Below are positions 47,107 to 55,265 of a stretch of 64,000 bases of DNA, one piece after another. The notes beneath the pieces are model-generated. The model did no database searches. It was not told the DNA's origin and saw only the letters and a list, made by a program, of their open reading frames with translations. Source of the DNA: Oscillospiraceae bacterium (GTDB lineage: Bacteria > Bacillota > Clostridia > Oscillospirales > Ruminococcaceae); assembly GCA_017991935.1 (NCBI GenBank), contig JAGOPP010000003.1, positions 62,001 through 126,000 of the forward strand, written 5' to 3'. The stretch's first letter is position 1. Each line of letters starts with the position of its first letter. A program made the translations under genes and the position numbers.

Positions 47107-47535
47107 TTATATGATATAATCCCCGTTTGGAGCGTTTTTGGCGAGATCCTCCAGCGTGATCCCCTCGAAAAAACGGTCGATCAGGCGGTTCTGCTCGGCC
47201 CACATCGGCAGCGTTTTGCATGTCGCCGCGCGTGCGCAGGGATTGCAGGCGGGCTCGAGACAGGCGACCGGGGCGAGCGTCCCCTCCGTCAGCTTGAGGA
47301 CGCTTCCCACGGTATATTCCCCCGGGCCGCGGCTCAGCTTGTAGCCGCCGCCCTTTCCGTGCAGCGCGTCGACAAACCCGGCCTTCGAGAGCGCGGCCAT
47401 GATGCTCTCGAGATATTTCTGCGAGATCTCCTGCCGCTCGGCGATGTCTTTAAGAGGAATATAGGCCCCCGTCGTATGCTCCGCGAGATCCACCATCACG
47501 CGCAGGGCATACCTGCCCTTTGTCGAAACCATCAT
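47107..47535 (-). CDS. Rrf2-family regulator, IscR-like with Fe-S cysteines
   Basis: ATG 47535 lies behind GGGGGAG. The 142-residue protein has the Rrf2 winged helix (MVSTKGRYALRVMVDLAEH, IPLKDIAERQEISQKYLESI, GKGGGYKLSR). Four cysteines follow at 92, 97, 100 and 106 (ACLEPACNPCARAATCKTL), in the region where IscR binds its cluster, so an iron-sulfur sensor is likely rather than the cysteine-free CymR. It lies 123 bases behind cysK on the same strand, which suggests control of cysteine or Fe-S supply. Confidence 0.88.
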   Translation of the reverse strand: MMVSTKGRYALRVMVDLAEHTTGAYIPLKDIAERQEISQKYLESIMAALSKAGFVDALHGKGGGYKLSRGPGEYTVGSVLKLTEGTLAPVACLEPACNPCARAATCKTLPMWAEQNRLIDRFFEGITLEDLAKNAPNGDYII

Positions 47536-47658
47536 GCCGCGCTCCCCCGTTTCCATTTCTTTTTTTCGGCGGCGGTTTCCGAAAGCGCCGGATACCGCTT
47601 ATAATCCGTTTCTGATCCCGTTTTCGCCTCTGTCTTCCGTCTCCCGCGAGCGGCGGGG

Positions 47659-48591
47659 TCACTCCGCGAACAGCGGGGTGGAGAGATACCTCTCGCCGGT
47701 GTCGGCGAGCAATGCCACGATGATTTTACCCTTATTTTCGGGTCTCTTGGCAAGCTCGGCCGCCGCCCAGAGCGCCGCCCCGGAGGAGATCCCCACGAGC
47801 ACGCCGTCGGTCCTGCCGACCTCTTTTCCGGCCGCGAAGGCGGCCTCGTTTTCGACCGTGATGATCTCATCGTAAATTTTGGTATTCAGCACCTCCGGCA
47901 CAAAGCCCGCGCCGATCCCCTGAATCTTGTGCGGGCCCGCGGTCCCGGCCGAGAGCATGGGCGAGGCTGCCGGCTCGACCGCGACGATTTTGATCGCGGG
48001 GTTTTGAGCCTTCAGATATTCGCCGACCCCCGTGATCGTGCCGCCGGTGCCGACGCCCGCCACAAAAAGATCGACCTTCCCGTCGGTGTCCTCCCAGATC
48101 TCCGGGCCCGTGGTGGCGCGGTGGATCGCGGGGTTCGCCGGGTTGGCGAATTGCCCCGGGATAAAGCTGTTGGGGATCTCCCGCGCGAGCTCCTCGGCCT
48201 TGGCGATCGCCCCTTTCATGCCCTTGGCTCCTTCCGTCAGCACGATCTCCGCGCCGTAGGCTTTCAGCAGATTTCTGCGCTCGACGGACATGGTCTCGGG
48301 CATCGTGATGACGATCCGGTAGCCCCTCGCCGCCGCCACCGAGGCGAGCCCGATGCCGGTGTTGCCGCTGGTCGGCTCGATGAGGACGGAGTCCTTTGTC
48401 AGCGCGCCCCTCGCCTCCGCGTCGTCGATCATCGCCTTGGCGATCCGGTCTTTGACGCTGCCGCCGGGATTAAAAGATTCGAGCTTCGCGAGGATTTTCG
48501 CGCCGAGCCCGTTTTTCGTTTCGAAATTTGTGAGCTCCAGCAGCGGGGTCTTCCCGATCAGCTGATCGACGGATGTATAGATGTTTGACAT
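47659..48591 (-). CDS. cysK: Cysteine synthase A (O-acetylserine sulfhydrylase)
   Basis: ATG 48591 follows AAGGGGGAACG. The 310-residue PLP enzyme has the cofactor lysine in [11 protein letters not shown] (Lys47), the substrate loop [25 protein letters not shown] and the late serine PLP contact [11 protein letters not shown]. It makes cysteine from O-acetylserine and sulfide. It has its own promoter, with operator-like sequence at the transcription start, and is followed by the Rrf2 gene. Confidence 0.96.
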   Translation of the reverse strand: MSNIYTSVDQLIGKTPLLELTNFETKNGLGAKILAKLESFNPGGSVKDRIAKAMIDDAEARGALTKDSVLIEPTSGNTGIGLASVAAARGYRIVITMPETMSVERRNLLKAYGAEIVLTEGAKGMKGAIAKAEELAREIPNSFIPGQFANPANPAIHRATTGPEIWEDTDGKVDLFVAGVGTGGTITGVGEYLKAQNPAIKIVAVEPAASPMLSAGTAGPHKIQGIGAGFVPEVLNTKIYDEIITVENEAAFAAGKEVGRTDGVLVGISSGAALWAAAELAKRPENKGKIIVALLADTGERYLSTPLFAE

Positions 48592-48840
48592 AATCGTTCC
48601 CCCTTGTTTTATACTATATTGTTACGGGCCCGAATCCGTGCTCAAGACCGGCGGGAATGCCGCCGATCCGCTCCGCGCCGCCCGGCGGGGAGCCGCGAGG
48701 CTTCAAATCCGTACGGATGATCCGGCGTGGAAACGTCTCGCCTTCCGGCGCGTCCGTCTTTTTACGCAGGGCGACATCGGCGCGCCCGCCCGAACCGGAA
48801 ATCCGCCCGGGGGAACATCCCAAGCAAGTTTTTCATCGCT

Positions 48841-48899
48841 ATTTACCTACCATTCTTGTAGACTAATAGGATAGTAGCATATCCTTCCCGCGAAGTCAA
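48841..48899 (-). promoter_or_regulatory. cysK promoter with operator-like start region
   Basis: On the minus strand TTGACT (48899-48894), 17 bases and TACTAT (48876-48871). Just downstream, TCCTATTAGTCTACAAGAAT and GGTAGGTAAATAG resemble the bipartite A/T-rich, CTA/TAG-containing sites of Rrf2 regulators. Confidence 0.7.
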
Positions 48900-49005
48900 T
48901 GGAAAGCTTGGAAAACGCCCCCTCTTTTTTCTTCGGCGGGGCGGGAAACGGTTACGGGAAAGGGGACGGATCTCCGATTTTGCTCTCCGGAATGTGGGTT
49001 TTATC

Positions 49006-49034
49006 TTGCAATGAGGTCAAAAATATGATAAAAT
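49006..49034 (+). promoter_or_regulatory. Promoter for yebC
   Basis: TTGCAA (49006-49011), 17 bases, TAAAAT (49029-49034), 38 bases before the ATG. Confidence 0.75.
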
Positions 49035-49071
49035 TTCTTGTAAACCATTTTACCGAAGGGGCGAATGAGCG

Positions 49072-49815
49072 ATGTCCGGACATTCCAAATGGAACAACAT
49101 CAAACGTAAAAAAGAAGGAAACGACGCTGTAAGGGGCAAGATCTTCACGAAAATCGGGCGTGAAATGACCGTTGCCGTCCATGAAGGCGGCCCGGACCCT
49201 GTGAATAACAGCAAGCTGGCCGCCTTGGTCCAGAAGGCGAAGGCCAACAACATCCCGAACGACAACATCGACCGCACCATCAAAAAAGCCGCCGGCCTCG
49301 GCAGCAAGGAGACGTTTGAAACCATCTTCTACGAAGGCTACGGTCCCTGCGGCATCGCGGTCATCATCGAGGCGCTGACCGACAACCGCAACCGCACCGC
49401 CGGCGACATCCGCCACTGCTTCGATAAGTGGGGCGGCAACCTCGGGACCAGCGGCTGCGTCTCCTTCCTGTTCGACCGCAGGGGCGTCATCGTGATCGAG
49501 GACGAGGACCTCGACGAGGACAAACTGATGGAGGACGTGATGGAGGCGGGCGGCGAGGATTACAAATATGAGGACGGCGTCGCCGAGATCTATACCGATC
49601 CGAACGACGTCATCAGCATCGCCTCCGCGCTGCAAAAGATGGGCTATACCTACAGCTCCGCCGAGCCGGAATATCTCCCGCAGACCCTCACCGCCATCGA
49701 CGACGAGCATCAGGCCAGCAAGATGACCCGCCTGCTCGAATACCTCGACGACAACGACGACGTCCAAAACGTCTGGCACAACTGGGATCAGCCGGACGAG
49801 GAGGAAGAGGAATAA
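49072..49815 (+). CDS. yebC: YebC/PmpR-family protein
   Basis: ATG 49072 lies behind GAAGGGGCG. The 247-residue protein begins MSGHSKWNNIKRKKEGNDA and contains NKGN-type RNA/DNA contact AKANNIPNDNIDRTIKKAAG, EGYGPCGIAVIIEALTDNRN and CVSFLFDRRGVI. The family was first described as transcriptional regulators; more recent work places YebC/TACO1 proteins on the ribosome in translation of difficult sequences. Acidic C-terminus (WDQPDEEEEE). Single gene with own promoter and terminator. Confidence 0.95.
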   Translation: MSGHSKWNNIKRKKEGNDAVRGKIFTKIGREMTVAVHEGGPDPVNNSKLAALVQKAKANNIPNDNIDRTIKKAAGLGSKETFETIFYEGYGPCGIAVIIEALTDNRNRTAGDIRHCFDKWGGNLGTSGCVSFLFDRRGVIVIEDEDLDEDKLMEDVMEAGGEDYKYEDGVAEIYTDPNDVISIASALQKMGYTYSSAEPEYLPQTLTAIDDEHQASKMTRLLEYLDDNDDVQNVWHNWDQPDEEEEE

Positions 49816-49834
49816 TCTTTTCCTCGATCGAACC

Positions 49835-49870
49835 AAAGACGCCCGCGCCGGAAAGCGCGGGCGTCTTTTT
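49835..49870 (+). terminator. Terminator after yebC
   Basis: AAAGACGCCCGCGC-CGGAAA-GCGCGGGCGTCTTTTT, 20 bases behind the stop. Confidence 0.95.
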
Positions 49871-50000
49871 CATCCGGGAATCCCGGGGGGACGGGGACCG
49901 CGAAGCCCACGAGGTCCCGCGGGAGAGCGAATTTTTTAGAGGGTATCACCCGTCCGGGGCCGGCGGAACTGGAAAAGGCACCCCTGTTTCGGAAACAAAA

Positions 50001-50038
50001 ACAGCGCCCGCATTTTTTTGATGCGGGCGTCTTTTTCA
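50001..50038. terminator. Terminator after the AlaX gene
   Basis: GCGCCCGCAT-TTTTTTG-ATGCGGGCGT with A and T runs; a partial copy of the yebC terminator arm (AGACGCCCGC). On the minus strand it lies 43 bases behind the AlaX stop. Confidence 0.85.
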
Positions 50039-50080
50039 TCCGAAAATCTCAGTGGGCGGCGATCTTGCGATTTAAAAACC

Positions 50081-51229
50081 TCAGAGCGCGGAGAAATACG
50101 CCTCGATCGCGGCGCGGTCCGCGCCGCAGCTCCCCTGTGCGAGCTCCGGCTTTCCGCCGCCCCTCCCCTTGCAGGCCGCGTTAAAAGCGGCGGCCAGCGG
50201 CCGGACGTCCTCCGTCTTGGAGGCGACGGCGTATTTCCAGCTCTGCCCCTCTCCGGAAAAGACCGCCGCGACCGTGAACCTCTCCGTGAGCACGAGGCAG
50301 TACCGGGCGATTTCATCCGGCGTCAGGCCGTGCTCAAACGCGCAGACCCGCGCCCCGGCGCCCAGTTTTTCGGCTTTCAGCTCGAAAAGCTCTCTCCTCA
50401 GGCCGGATTCGAGGATCTTGCGCTCGGTGATCTCGTGCTCAAGGCGCGCCACGGCAAGGTCCAGCTCCTCCGGTTTAACGGAGAGCCGGGACGTGACCGC
50501 ATTCACATCGCGCACCTTTTTCTGGCAGTCCAGCAGGGCGCGTTTCCCGCAGAGGAGGGTCAGGCGGACGCCGCCTTTGTAATTCATGAAAGAGGTGATT
50601 TTGATGAGCCCGATTTCGCCGGTGCGCCGCACGTGCGTCCCGCAGCAGGCGCAGACGTCGTAGCCGGGCACCGTGACGATGCGGACGTTTCCCTCCAGCG
50701 CCTTTTTGCTGCGATATGGAATGGTTTGCAGCTCCTCCGGCGTCGGGTGCGCGATCTCCAGCGGGAGATTCTCCCAGACCGCCCGATTGGCGAGCGCCTC
50801 GGTTTGGAGAAGCTCCGCCTCCGTCATCGGGACGTCGAAGTCGATGGTCGTGGCGTCGAGGCCGAGGTGGAAACCGACGTTCGCCGCGCCGTAATATTTG
50901 TGGGCGAGGCCGGAAAGAATATGCTCGCCGCTGTGCTGCTGCATAAAATCGAACCGGCGCTCCCAGTCGAGCCGGCAACGGACGTCGGCACCGGGCTCGA
51001 AGGGCCGGTCGACGGTGTGCCAGACGATGCCCTCGCGCTCGTGCGCGTCGGAGACGAAAGCGTCCTCCATCGCGCCGTTGTCGGCGTACTGGCCGCCGCC
51101 CTCCGGGAAGAAGGCCGTCCGGTTCAGGGCGACCAGCCAGCCGCCCTTTTCCTCGCGGCAGGCGAGCACCTTCGCCATGAAATTTTGAATATACGCGTCA
51201 TAATCATAAAGACGGATCGTCGGTTCCAA
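50081..51229 (-). CDS. Alanyl-tRNA editing protein (AlaX, long form)
   Basis: TTG 51229 is taken as start because AAGGGGG lies seven bases upstream; the frame continues upstream as repeat-derived, arginine-rich sequence. The 382-residue protein begins MEPTIRLYDYDAYIQNF. The editing-site zinc ligands are HSGEH (His99, His103) and CCGTH (Cys195, His199), as in the AlaRS editing domain; the C-terminus RGGGKPELAQGSCG is the DHHA1-type domain. It hydrolyses Ser-tRNA(Ala) or Gly-tRNA(Ala) in trans. Long AlaX with DHHA1 is found in Clostridia. Confidence 0.9.
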   Translation of the reverse strand: MEPTIRLYDYDAYIQNFMAKVLACREEKGGWLVALNRTAFFPEGGGQYADNGAMEDAFVSDAHEREGIVWHTVDRPFEPGADVRCRLDWERRFDFMQQHSGEHILSGLAHKYYGAANVGFHLGLDATTIDFDVPMTEAELLQTEALANRAVWENLPLEIAHPTPEELQTIPYRSKKALEGNVRIVTVPGYDVCACCGTHVRRTGEIGLIKITSFMNYKGGVRLTLLCGKRALLDCQKKVRDVNAVTSRLSVKPEELDLAVARLEHEITERKILESGLRRELFELKAEKLGAGARVCAFEHGLTPDEIARYCLVLTERFTVAAVFSGEGQSWKYAVASKTEDVRPLAAAFNAACKGRGGGKPELAQGSCGADRAAIEAYFSAL

Positions 51230-51263
51230 AGGCAAGCCCCCTTTTGCCAACCAGTATAGCACG

Positions 51264-51481
51264 CCATACGCCGGACCACAACCGCGCAGGCCGCGCTTTT
51301 TGAAAAGGCGGGCCGGAGATTCCCTGTCCCGGATTTTTTCACGAAGCGGCCGTAATCGCCGGCGCCGGGCTGCGATCGCGCGGACCGCATTTTTTTGAAA
51401 GAGACATGCCCCCGCCCCCTTCCGGATTTTTTGCGGGATCGGCCGCCGCGGCCGACGCCAAATCCCAATTGCGCGGACGGC
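51264..51481. repeat. Degenerate 93-94-bp tandem repeat, 2.3 copies
   Basis: Read on the minus strand, units start GC(C/G)GTCCGCGC(A/G)AT at 51481 and 51388 and a third partial unit (GCGGCCTGCGCGGTT) at 51294. Each has AAAAAATCCGG in the middle and TTTCAAAAA near the end. Confidence 0.7.
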
Positions 51482-51497
51482 GGTTCCATGGTATAAT
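51469..51497 (+). promoter_or_regulatory. Promoter for the SDR gene
   Basis: TTGCGC (51469-51474), 17-base spacer, extended minus-10 TGGTATAAT ending at 51497. This puts the start near 51504, upstream of the palindrome. Confidence 0.8.
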
Positions 51498-51551
51498 ATC
51501 ACAAAGCAGCCATGACGCGGGGTCTGATCGGCCCGGCCATGGCGGCGGCCA

Positions 51552-51585
51552 ATTTTGTCATAACGCGGCCGCGTTATGACAAAAT
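51552..51585. repeat. 34-bp perfect palindrome in the SDR leader
   Basis: ATTTTGTCATAACGCGG followed directly by its exact reverse complement. Without gap or mismatch; no T run follows on either strand, so it is not an ordinary terminator. An operator or a leader hairpin is likely. Confidence 0.9.
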
Positions 51586-51612
51586 ATAGGATAGAGGGAG
51601 GCGGCGGACGCG

Positions 51613-52332
51613 TTGGCAAAGGTCGTGCTCGTCACCGGCGGAAGCCGCGGCATCGGGGCCGCCGTCTGCCGGAAATTCGCGGCGGAGGGATATGCCGTCG
51701 CGGTGAATTATCAGAGCAGCCGCGAGAAGGCCGAGGCCGTCGCCGCGGAATGCGGCGGCGTCGCCGTCCAAGCCGACGTCTCGGATCGGGCGGCGGTGAA
51801 CGCGATGTTTTGCGCGGTCGAGGCGAAGCTCGGGGACGTCTCCGTGCTGGTCAACAACGCCGGGATTCAGCGGATCGGCCTGTTTCAGGACTGCCCGCCC
51901 GAGGATTGGGAGCGGGTGTTTGCCGTCAACGTCCGCGGCGTGTACCACTGCTGCGAACGGGCGCTCCCCGCGATGCTGCGGGAGCAGGACGGCGCCATCG
52001 TGAACCTCTCCTCCGTCTGGGGCCTCTGCGGCGCGAGCTGCGAGAGCCACTACTCCGCCGCGAAGGCCGCCGTGATCGGCTATACCAAGGCGCTCGCGAA
52101 GGAGTGGGGCCCCTCCGGCATCCGGGTCAACTGCGTGGCGCCCGGCGCCGTCGCGACCGATATGAACGCGTGGCTCTCCGAGGCGGACAGGCAGGCCCTC
52201 TGCGAGGAAACGCCGCTGGGCCGGATGGGATTGCCGGAGGAGATCGCGGAGGCGGTTTTTTTCCTTGGAAGCCCGAAATCCGCCTTCATCACCGGCGAAA
52301 TCCTCAATGTAACCGGCGGACTGTATATTTAG
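51613..52332 (+). CDS. Short-chain dehydrogenase/reductase, FabG-like
   Basis: TTG 51613, with GGGAGG upstream at slightly long spacing. The 239-residue protein has the SDR fold: LVTGGSRGIG (6-15), NNAG (81-84), the catalytic Ser in NLSSVWG, and YSAAK (Tyr147, Lys151), then VAPGAVATDMN. It most resembles 3-oxoacyl-ACP reductase, using NADPH, but no other fatty-acid gene is present, so a more specialised ketone or alcohol substrate is possible. Translation from TTG and the leader palindrome suggest tight control. Confidence 0.9.
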   Translation: MAKVVLVTGGSRGIGAAVCRKFAAEGYAVAVNYQSSREKAEAVAAECGGVAVQADVSDRAAVNAMFCAVEAKLGDVSVLVNNAGIQRIGLFQDCPPEDWERVFAVNVRGVYHCCERALPAMLREQDGAIVNLSSVWGLCGASCESHYSAAKAAVIGYTKALAKEWGPSGIRVNCVAPGAVATDMNAWLSEADRQALCEETPLGRMGLPEEIAEAVFFLGSPKSAFITGEILNVTGGLYI

Positions 52333-52369
52333 GTTATAATAATTATGATTATATATTGGAGGCATTGCC

Positions 52370-52873
52370 ATGGTTAAACTTTCCGGAGCACAGAGAGAGC
52401 TGATGGAGATCCTTTGGGAAAACGGCCCAATGACGCTGCACGATCTGACAAAATGCGCGCTTGGCAACTTGGTCAGCCCGACCCGCACCGAGACCGTCCG
52501 CTATCTGCTCTTACAGATGGTCACGAAAAAAGCCGTGACCGAGGACGCCACCGTCTCCCCCCATATCTACACGGCGGCCGTCGGGCGGGACGAGACGGGG
52601 TTTGAGTCCGCGTTTATGGACGTCGGCAAAAACGAGGGCAGCGCGATTCTGACCGCCCTCTCGAGCGGCATAGGCACGGCCGGCATGATATTTAGCGAGA
52701 GCAGCGCCCAGAAGATCGACGAAAAGAAGGGCAACAAGGGCGAAGTGACCGACGAAGCCCGCAAAGAGGCGGTCAAAGAGATGATGGCGAAGATCTGCAA
52801 GGAACGCGACGAATACGAGGCCGAAAAAGCCCGCAAAAAGGCGGAGCAGCCGGAATCCCCGGACAAGGAATAA
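52370..52873 (+). CDS. BlaI/MecI-like winged-helix protein with charged tail
   Basis: ATG 52370 follows TTGGAGGCATTGCC. Residues 1-70 of 167 resemble the penicillinase-repressor winged helix (LSGAQRELMEILWENGPMTLHDLTK, then TETVRYLLLQMVTKKAVTED) but weakly. The middle (AILTALSSGIGTAGMIF) is mildly hydrophobic, and the C-terminal 60 residues are highly charged and helical (EARKEAVKEMMAKICKERDE). It could be a DNA-binding regulator or a protein-interaction module. It lies 37 bases behind the SDR gene. Confidence 0.6.
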   Translation: MVKLSGAQRELMEILWENGPMTLHDLTKCALGNLVSPTRTETVRYLLLQMVTKKAVTEDATVSPHIYTAAVGRDETGFESAFMDVGKNEGSAILTALSSGIGTAGMIFSESSAQKIDEKKGNKGEVTDEARKEAVKEMMAKICKERDEYEAEKARKKAEQPESPDKE

Positions 52874-52954
52874 AAAGGGCCGATCCTTCCGCCCGAACGC
52901 GGCGCTTCGGCCCGCGACAGACACGGTGACTGACAAAAAAGGAGTGTTTCGAAG

Positions 52955-53161
52955 ATGAAATGTCCGAACTGCGGCAAAGAGATGGAGGAGGGCTTCCTGC
53001 AGGCAAACGGAAGCTCGATCATCTGGAGCAAAAATACGCACTGCGCCTCCATGCTCGCGAATCCCCAAAAGGGCGAGGTGCAGGTGGCCCACAGCCTGCT
53101 GGAGGTCTCCGTCCCGGCCTTCCACTGCAAGGATTGCCGGTTCGTTGCGGCGAAATACTAA
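52955..53161 (+). CDS. Small zinc-ribbon protein (DUF6487-like), 68 aa
   Basis: ATG 52955 follows AAAGGAG. The product begins MKCPNCGKEMEEGFLQANGS and has a second cysteine pair CKDCRFV near the end, so a four-cysteine zinc ribbon with a long central loop containing SSIIWSKN. This matches the small PF20097/DUF6487 type proteins. Cytoplasmic; function unknown. Confidence 0.82.
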   Translation: MKCPNCGKEMEEGFLQANGSSIIWSKNTHCASMLANPQKGEVQVAHSLLEVSVPAFHCKDCRFVAAKY

Positions 53162-53474
53162 AGCGTTCTCCACGGGGCGCGGGGCACAAGATTTGAAAAA
53201 AGGCGAGGGGCCGGTATTTTTCCGGCTCCCCCGCCCTTTTTATTTGGAGTTTCCCTCCGGCCGCCTGTCCTCTATAATCAGAGCAGGGCACAAGATTTGA
53301 AAAAAGGCGGGAGGCCGGTATTTTTCCGGTTCCCCTGCCCTTTTTATTTGGAGTTTCCCTCCGGCCGCCTGTCCTCTATAATCAGAGCAGGGCACAAGAT
53401 TTGAAAAAAGGCGGGAGGCCGGTATTTTTCCGGTTCCCCCTCCTTTTATATTTGGCAGCGGCCCGCCCGGCGGA
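53162..53474. other. Intergenic region made of terminator-bearing repeats
   Basis: Almost all of this 310-base gap is the 104-bp tandem repeat described separately. I see no gene. Confidence 0.75.
53183..53450. repeat. 104-bp tandem repeat, 2.6 copies, each with a terminator hairpin
   Basis: Units begin GGGCACAAGATTTGAAAAAA at 53182, 53286 and 53390, exactly 104 bases apart. Each carries a hairpin of the form AAAAAAGGCG...GCCGG-TATTTTT-CCGG...CGCCC-TTTTT and, near the end, CCTCTATAATCAGAGCAG. Copies 2 and 3 are nearly identical and differ from copy 1 mainly in the stem, where some changes keep pairing. Confidence 0.95.
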
Positions 53475-55109
53475 TTAACCCTTGACCTGCTGGGCCACGA
53501 GGGACTCGCCACAGTAAATCTTGCGGAGCTTCGGTTTCTCGATCTTGCCGGTGGGGTTGCGCGGCACGGCGGCGAAGATGATCTTCCTCGGGCGCTTATA
53601 ACGCGGCAGGCCCGTGCAGAACTGCTCGATCTCCTCCTCGCTGCACGTCATGCCGGGCTTGACTTGGATGATGGCCGCCGCGATCTCGCCGAGGCGCTTA
53701 TCGGGCAGGCCGATCACCGCGACGTCGCTGATCTTGTCGTTGCGGCGCAGGAAATCCTCGATCTGCACCGGGTAGAGGTTCTCGCCGCCGGTGATGATGA
53801 CGTCCTTTTTCCGGTCGACCAGATAGATGAAGCCGTCCGGGTCCTCCATCGCCATGTCGCCGGTACAGAGCCAGCCGTCCTTCAGAACCTCGGCGGTGGC
53901 CTTCGGATCCCGGTAGTAGCAGAGCATGACGCCCGGCCCCTTGACGCAAAGCTCGCCGACCTCGCCCCGCTCGACCGGCTCCCCGTTTTCGCCGACGATC
54001 TTCGTCTGCCAGCCGTACCCCGCCTTGCCGATGGCGCCGACTTTATGGAGATTCTCGATGCCCAGATGCACGGCGCCCGGGCCGATGGACTCCGACAGGC
54101 CGTAGTTGGTGTCGTATTCGTGATTGGGAAACACGGTTTTCCATCTCGTGATCAGGGAGGGCGGGACCGGCTGCGCCCCGATGTGCATGAGCCTCCACTG
54201 GCCGAGCTGATAATCCTCAAGATTCACGTCGCCGCGGTCGATGGCGTCAAGGAGATCCTGCGCCCACGGCACCAGCAGCCAGACGATCGTGCACTGCTCC
54301 TCGGAGACCGCTTTCAAAATCCACTCCGGCTTGACGCCCCGCAGCAGCACCGCGCGGCTCCCGCTGAGCAGGCTGCCGAACCAGTGCATTTTTGCCCCAG
54401 TGTGGTAGAGCGGCGGAATGCAGAGAAAGCAGTCGCCGCGCTGTTGGCCGTGATGGGCCTGCTCGACCTCGCAGGAAAATACCAGCGCCTTATGGGCGTG
54501 GAGGATCGCCTTCGGGAATCCCGTGGTGCCGCTCGAAAAATAGATCGCGGCCTCCTCGTCGTCCGTGAGCGGGATCTCCGGATTTTTGGAGCTAAAGAAT
54601 TTCTCCAGATGGTCGTAGCTCTCCGCGAAGGTGGGGCAGTTTTCGCCGACATAGAATTTTTGCCCGACGCGCGGGATCTGCTCGTAGATCGCCTCGACGC
54701 GGCCGATGAATTCCGGGCCGAAGACCAGCGTGTCCGCCTCCGAAAGATCGAGGCAGTACTTGATCTCGTCGGCGGAAAAGCGAAAATTCATCGGGACGGC
54801 GAGCGCCCCGGTGCGCAGGATGCCGAAATAGATCGGCAGCCACTCGAGGCAGTTCATCAGCAAAACGGCGACCTTGTTGCCCTTGCCGACGCCGCGGCTC
54901 AGGAGCAGGTTGGCAAAACGGTTGGCGCGGTCGTCAAACTCTCTCCACGTCATCTCCCGGCGGGAATGCTTGGCCGGATCCGTCTGCACGAGGTCGTATT
55001 CCTTCCAAGTCACGGCGCGGGATTCCGCCACCTCCGGGTTGATCTCCGTGAGGCACACCTCGTCGCCATAGAGCGCGGCGTTTTTGGCAAGCAGTTCGGT
55101 AATCGGCAT
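53475..55109 (-). CDS. AMP-binding acyl-CoA synthetase
   Basis: ATG 55109 follows GAGAGGGTG. The 544-residue enzyme has the adenylation motifs: IYFSSGTTGFPKAILHAHKA (P-loop-like A3), YGLSESIGPG, GWLCTGDMAMEDPDG with the catalytic aspartate, VDRKKDVIITGGENLYP and the final PRNPTGKIEKPKL with the catalytic lysine. It activates a carboxylic acid with ATP and CoA. The N-terminal insert VTWKEYDLVQTDPAKHSRREMTW is longer than in common acetyl/propionyl synthetases. Chain length and substrate cannot be assigned. No beta-oxidation genes are nearby. Confidence 0.92.
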   Translation of the reverse strand: MPITELLAKNAALYGDEVCLTEINPEVAESRAVTWKEYDLVQTDPAKHSRREMTWREFDDRANRFANLLLSRGVGKGNKVAVLLMNCLEWLPIYFGILRTGALAVPMNFRFSADEIKYCLDLSEADTLVFGPEFIGRVEAIYEQIPRVGQKFYVGENCPTFAESYDHLEKFFSSKNPEIPLTDDEEAAIYFSSGTTGFPKAILHAHKALVFSCEVEQAHHGQQRGDCFLCIPPLYHTGAKMHWFGSLLSGSRAVLLRGVKPEWILKAVSEEQCTIVWLLVPWAQDLLDAIDRGDVNLEDYQLGQWRLMHIGAQPVPPSLITRWKTVFPNHEYDTNYGLSESIGPGAVHLGIENLHKVGAIGKAGYGWQTKIVGENGEPVERGEVGELCVKGPGVMLCYYRDPKATAEVLKDGWLCTGDMAMEDPDGFIYLVDRKKDVIITGGENLYPVQIEDFLRRNDKISDVAVIGLPDKRLGEIAAAIIQVKPGMTCSEEEIEQFCTGLPRYKRPRKIIFAAVPRNPTGKIEKPKLRKIYCGESLVAQQVKG

Positions 55110-55265
55110 AAAGCACACACCCTCTCAAAAAAAAGTTGTTCCCATCATACTACAAAAAAATTGTTTTGAAAAGATGCTTTAAAGCATAAAAACTTTAAAT
55201 CGCGAAAATATTTTTATGCGTTCCGTATATTTTTCGACAAGCATTCCCATCCGTTATCGCGAAAA

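Larger units (their letters stand above)
48592..49071. other. Divergent region: cysK leader and yebC promoter
   Basis: About 270 bases separate the cysK start site (near 48864) from its ATG. I looked for a T-box or SAM/cysteine riboswitch signature (for example the T-box bulge GGGTGGNACCGCG) and found none. The rest holds the two promoters. Confidence 0.55.
51230..51612. other. Divergent region: degenerate repeats, promoter and palindrome
   Basis: No gene supported. It holds two to three degenerate 93-bp repeats (51264-51481), the SDR promoter (51469-51497) and the 34-bp perfect palindrome (51552-51585). Confidence 0.7.

Noticed and set aside
48614-48823. 69-codon minus-strand frame between cysK and its promoter
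   Set aside because: In the right place for a leader peptide, but no ribosome site, and composition matches GC-rich spacer.
48592-48864. T-box or cysteine/SAM riboswitch in the long cysK leader
   Set aside because: No T-box bulge sequence, no K-turn pattern of an S-box and no terminator/antiterminator pair could be found.
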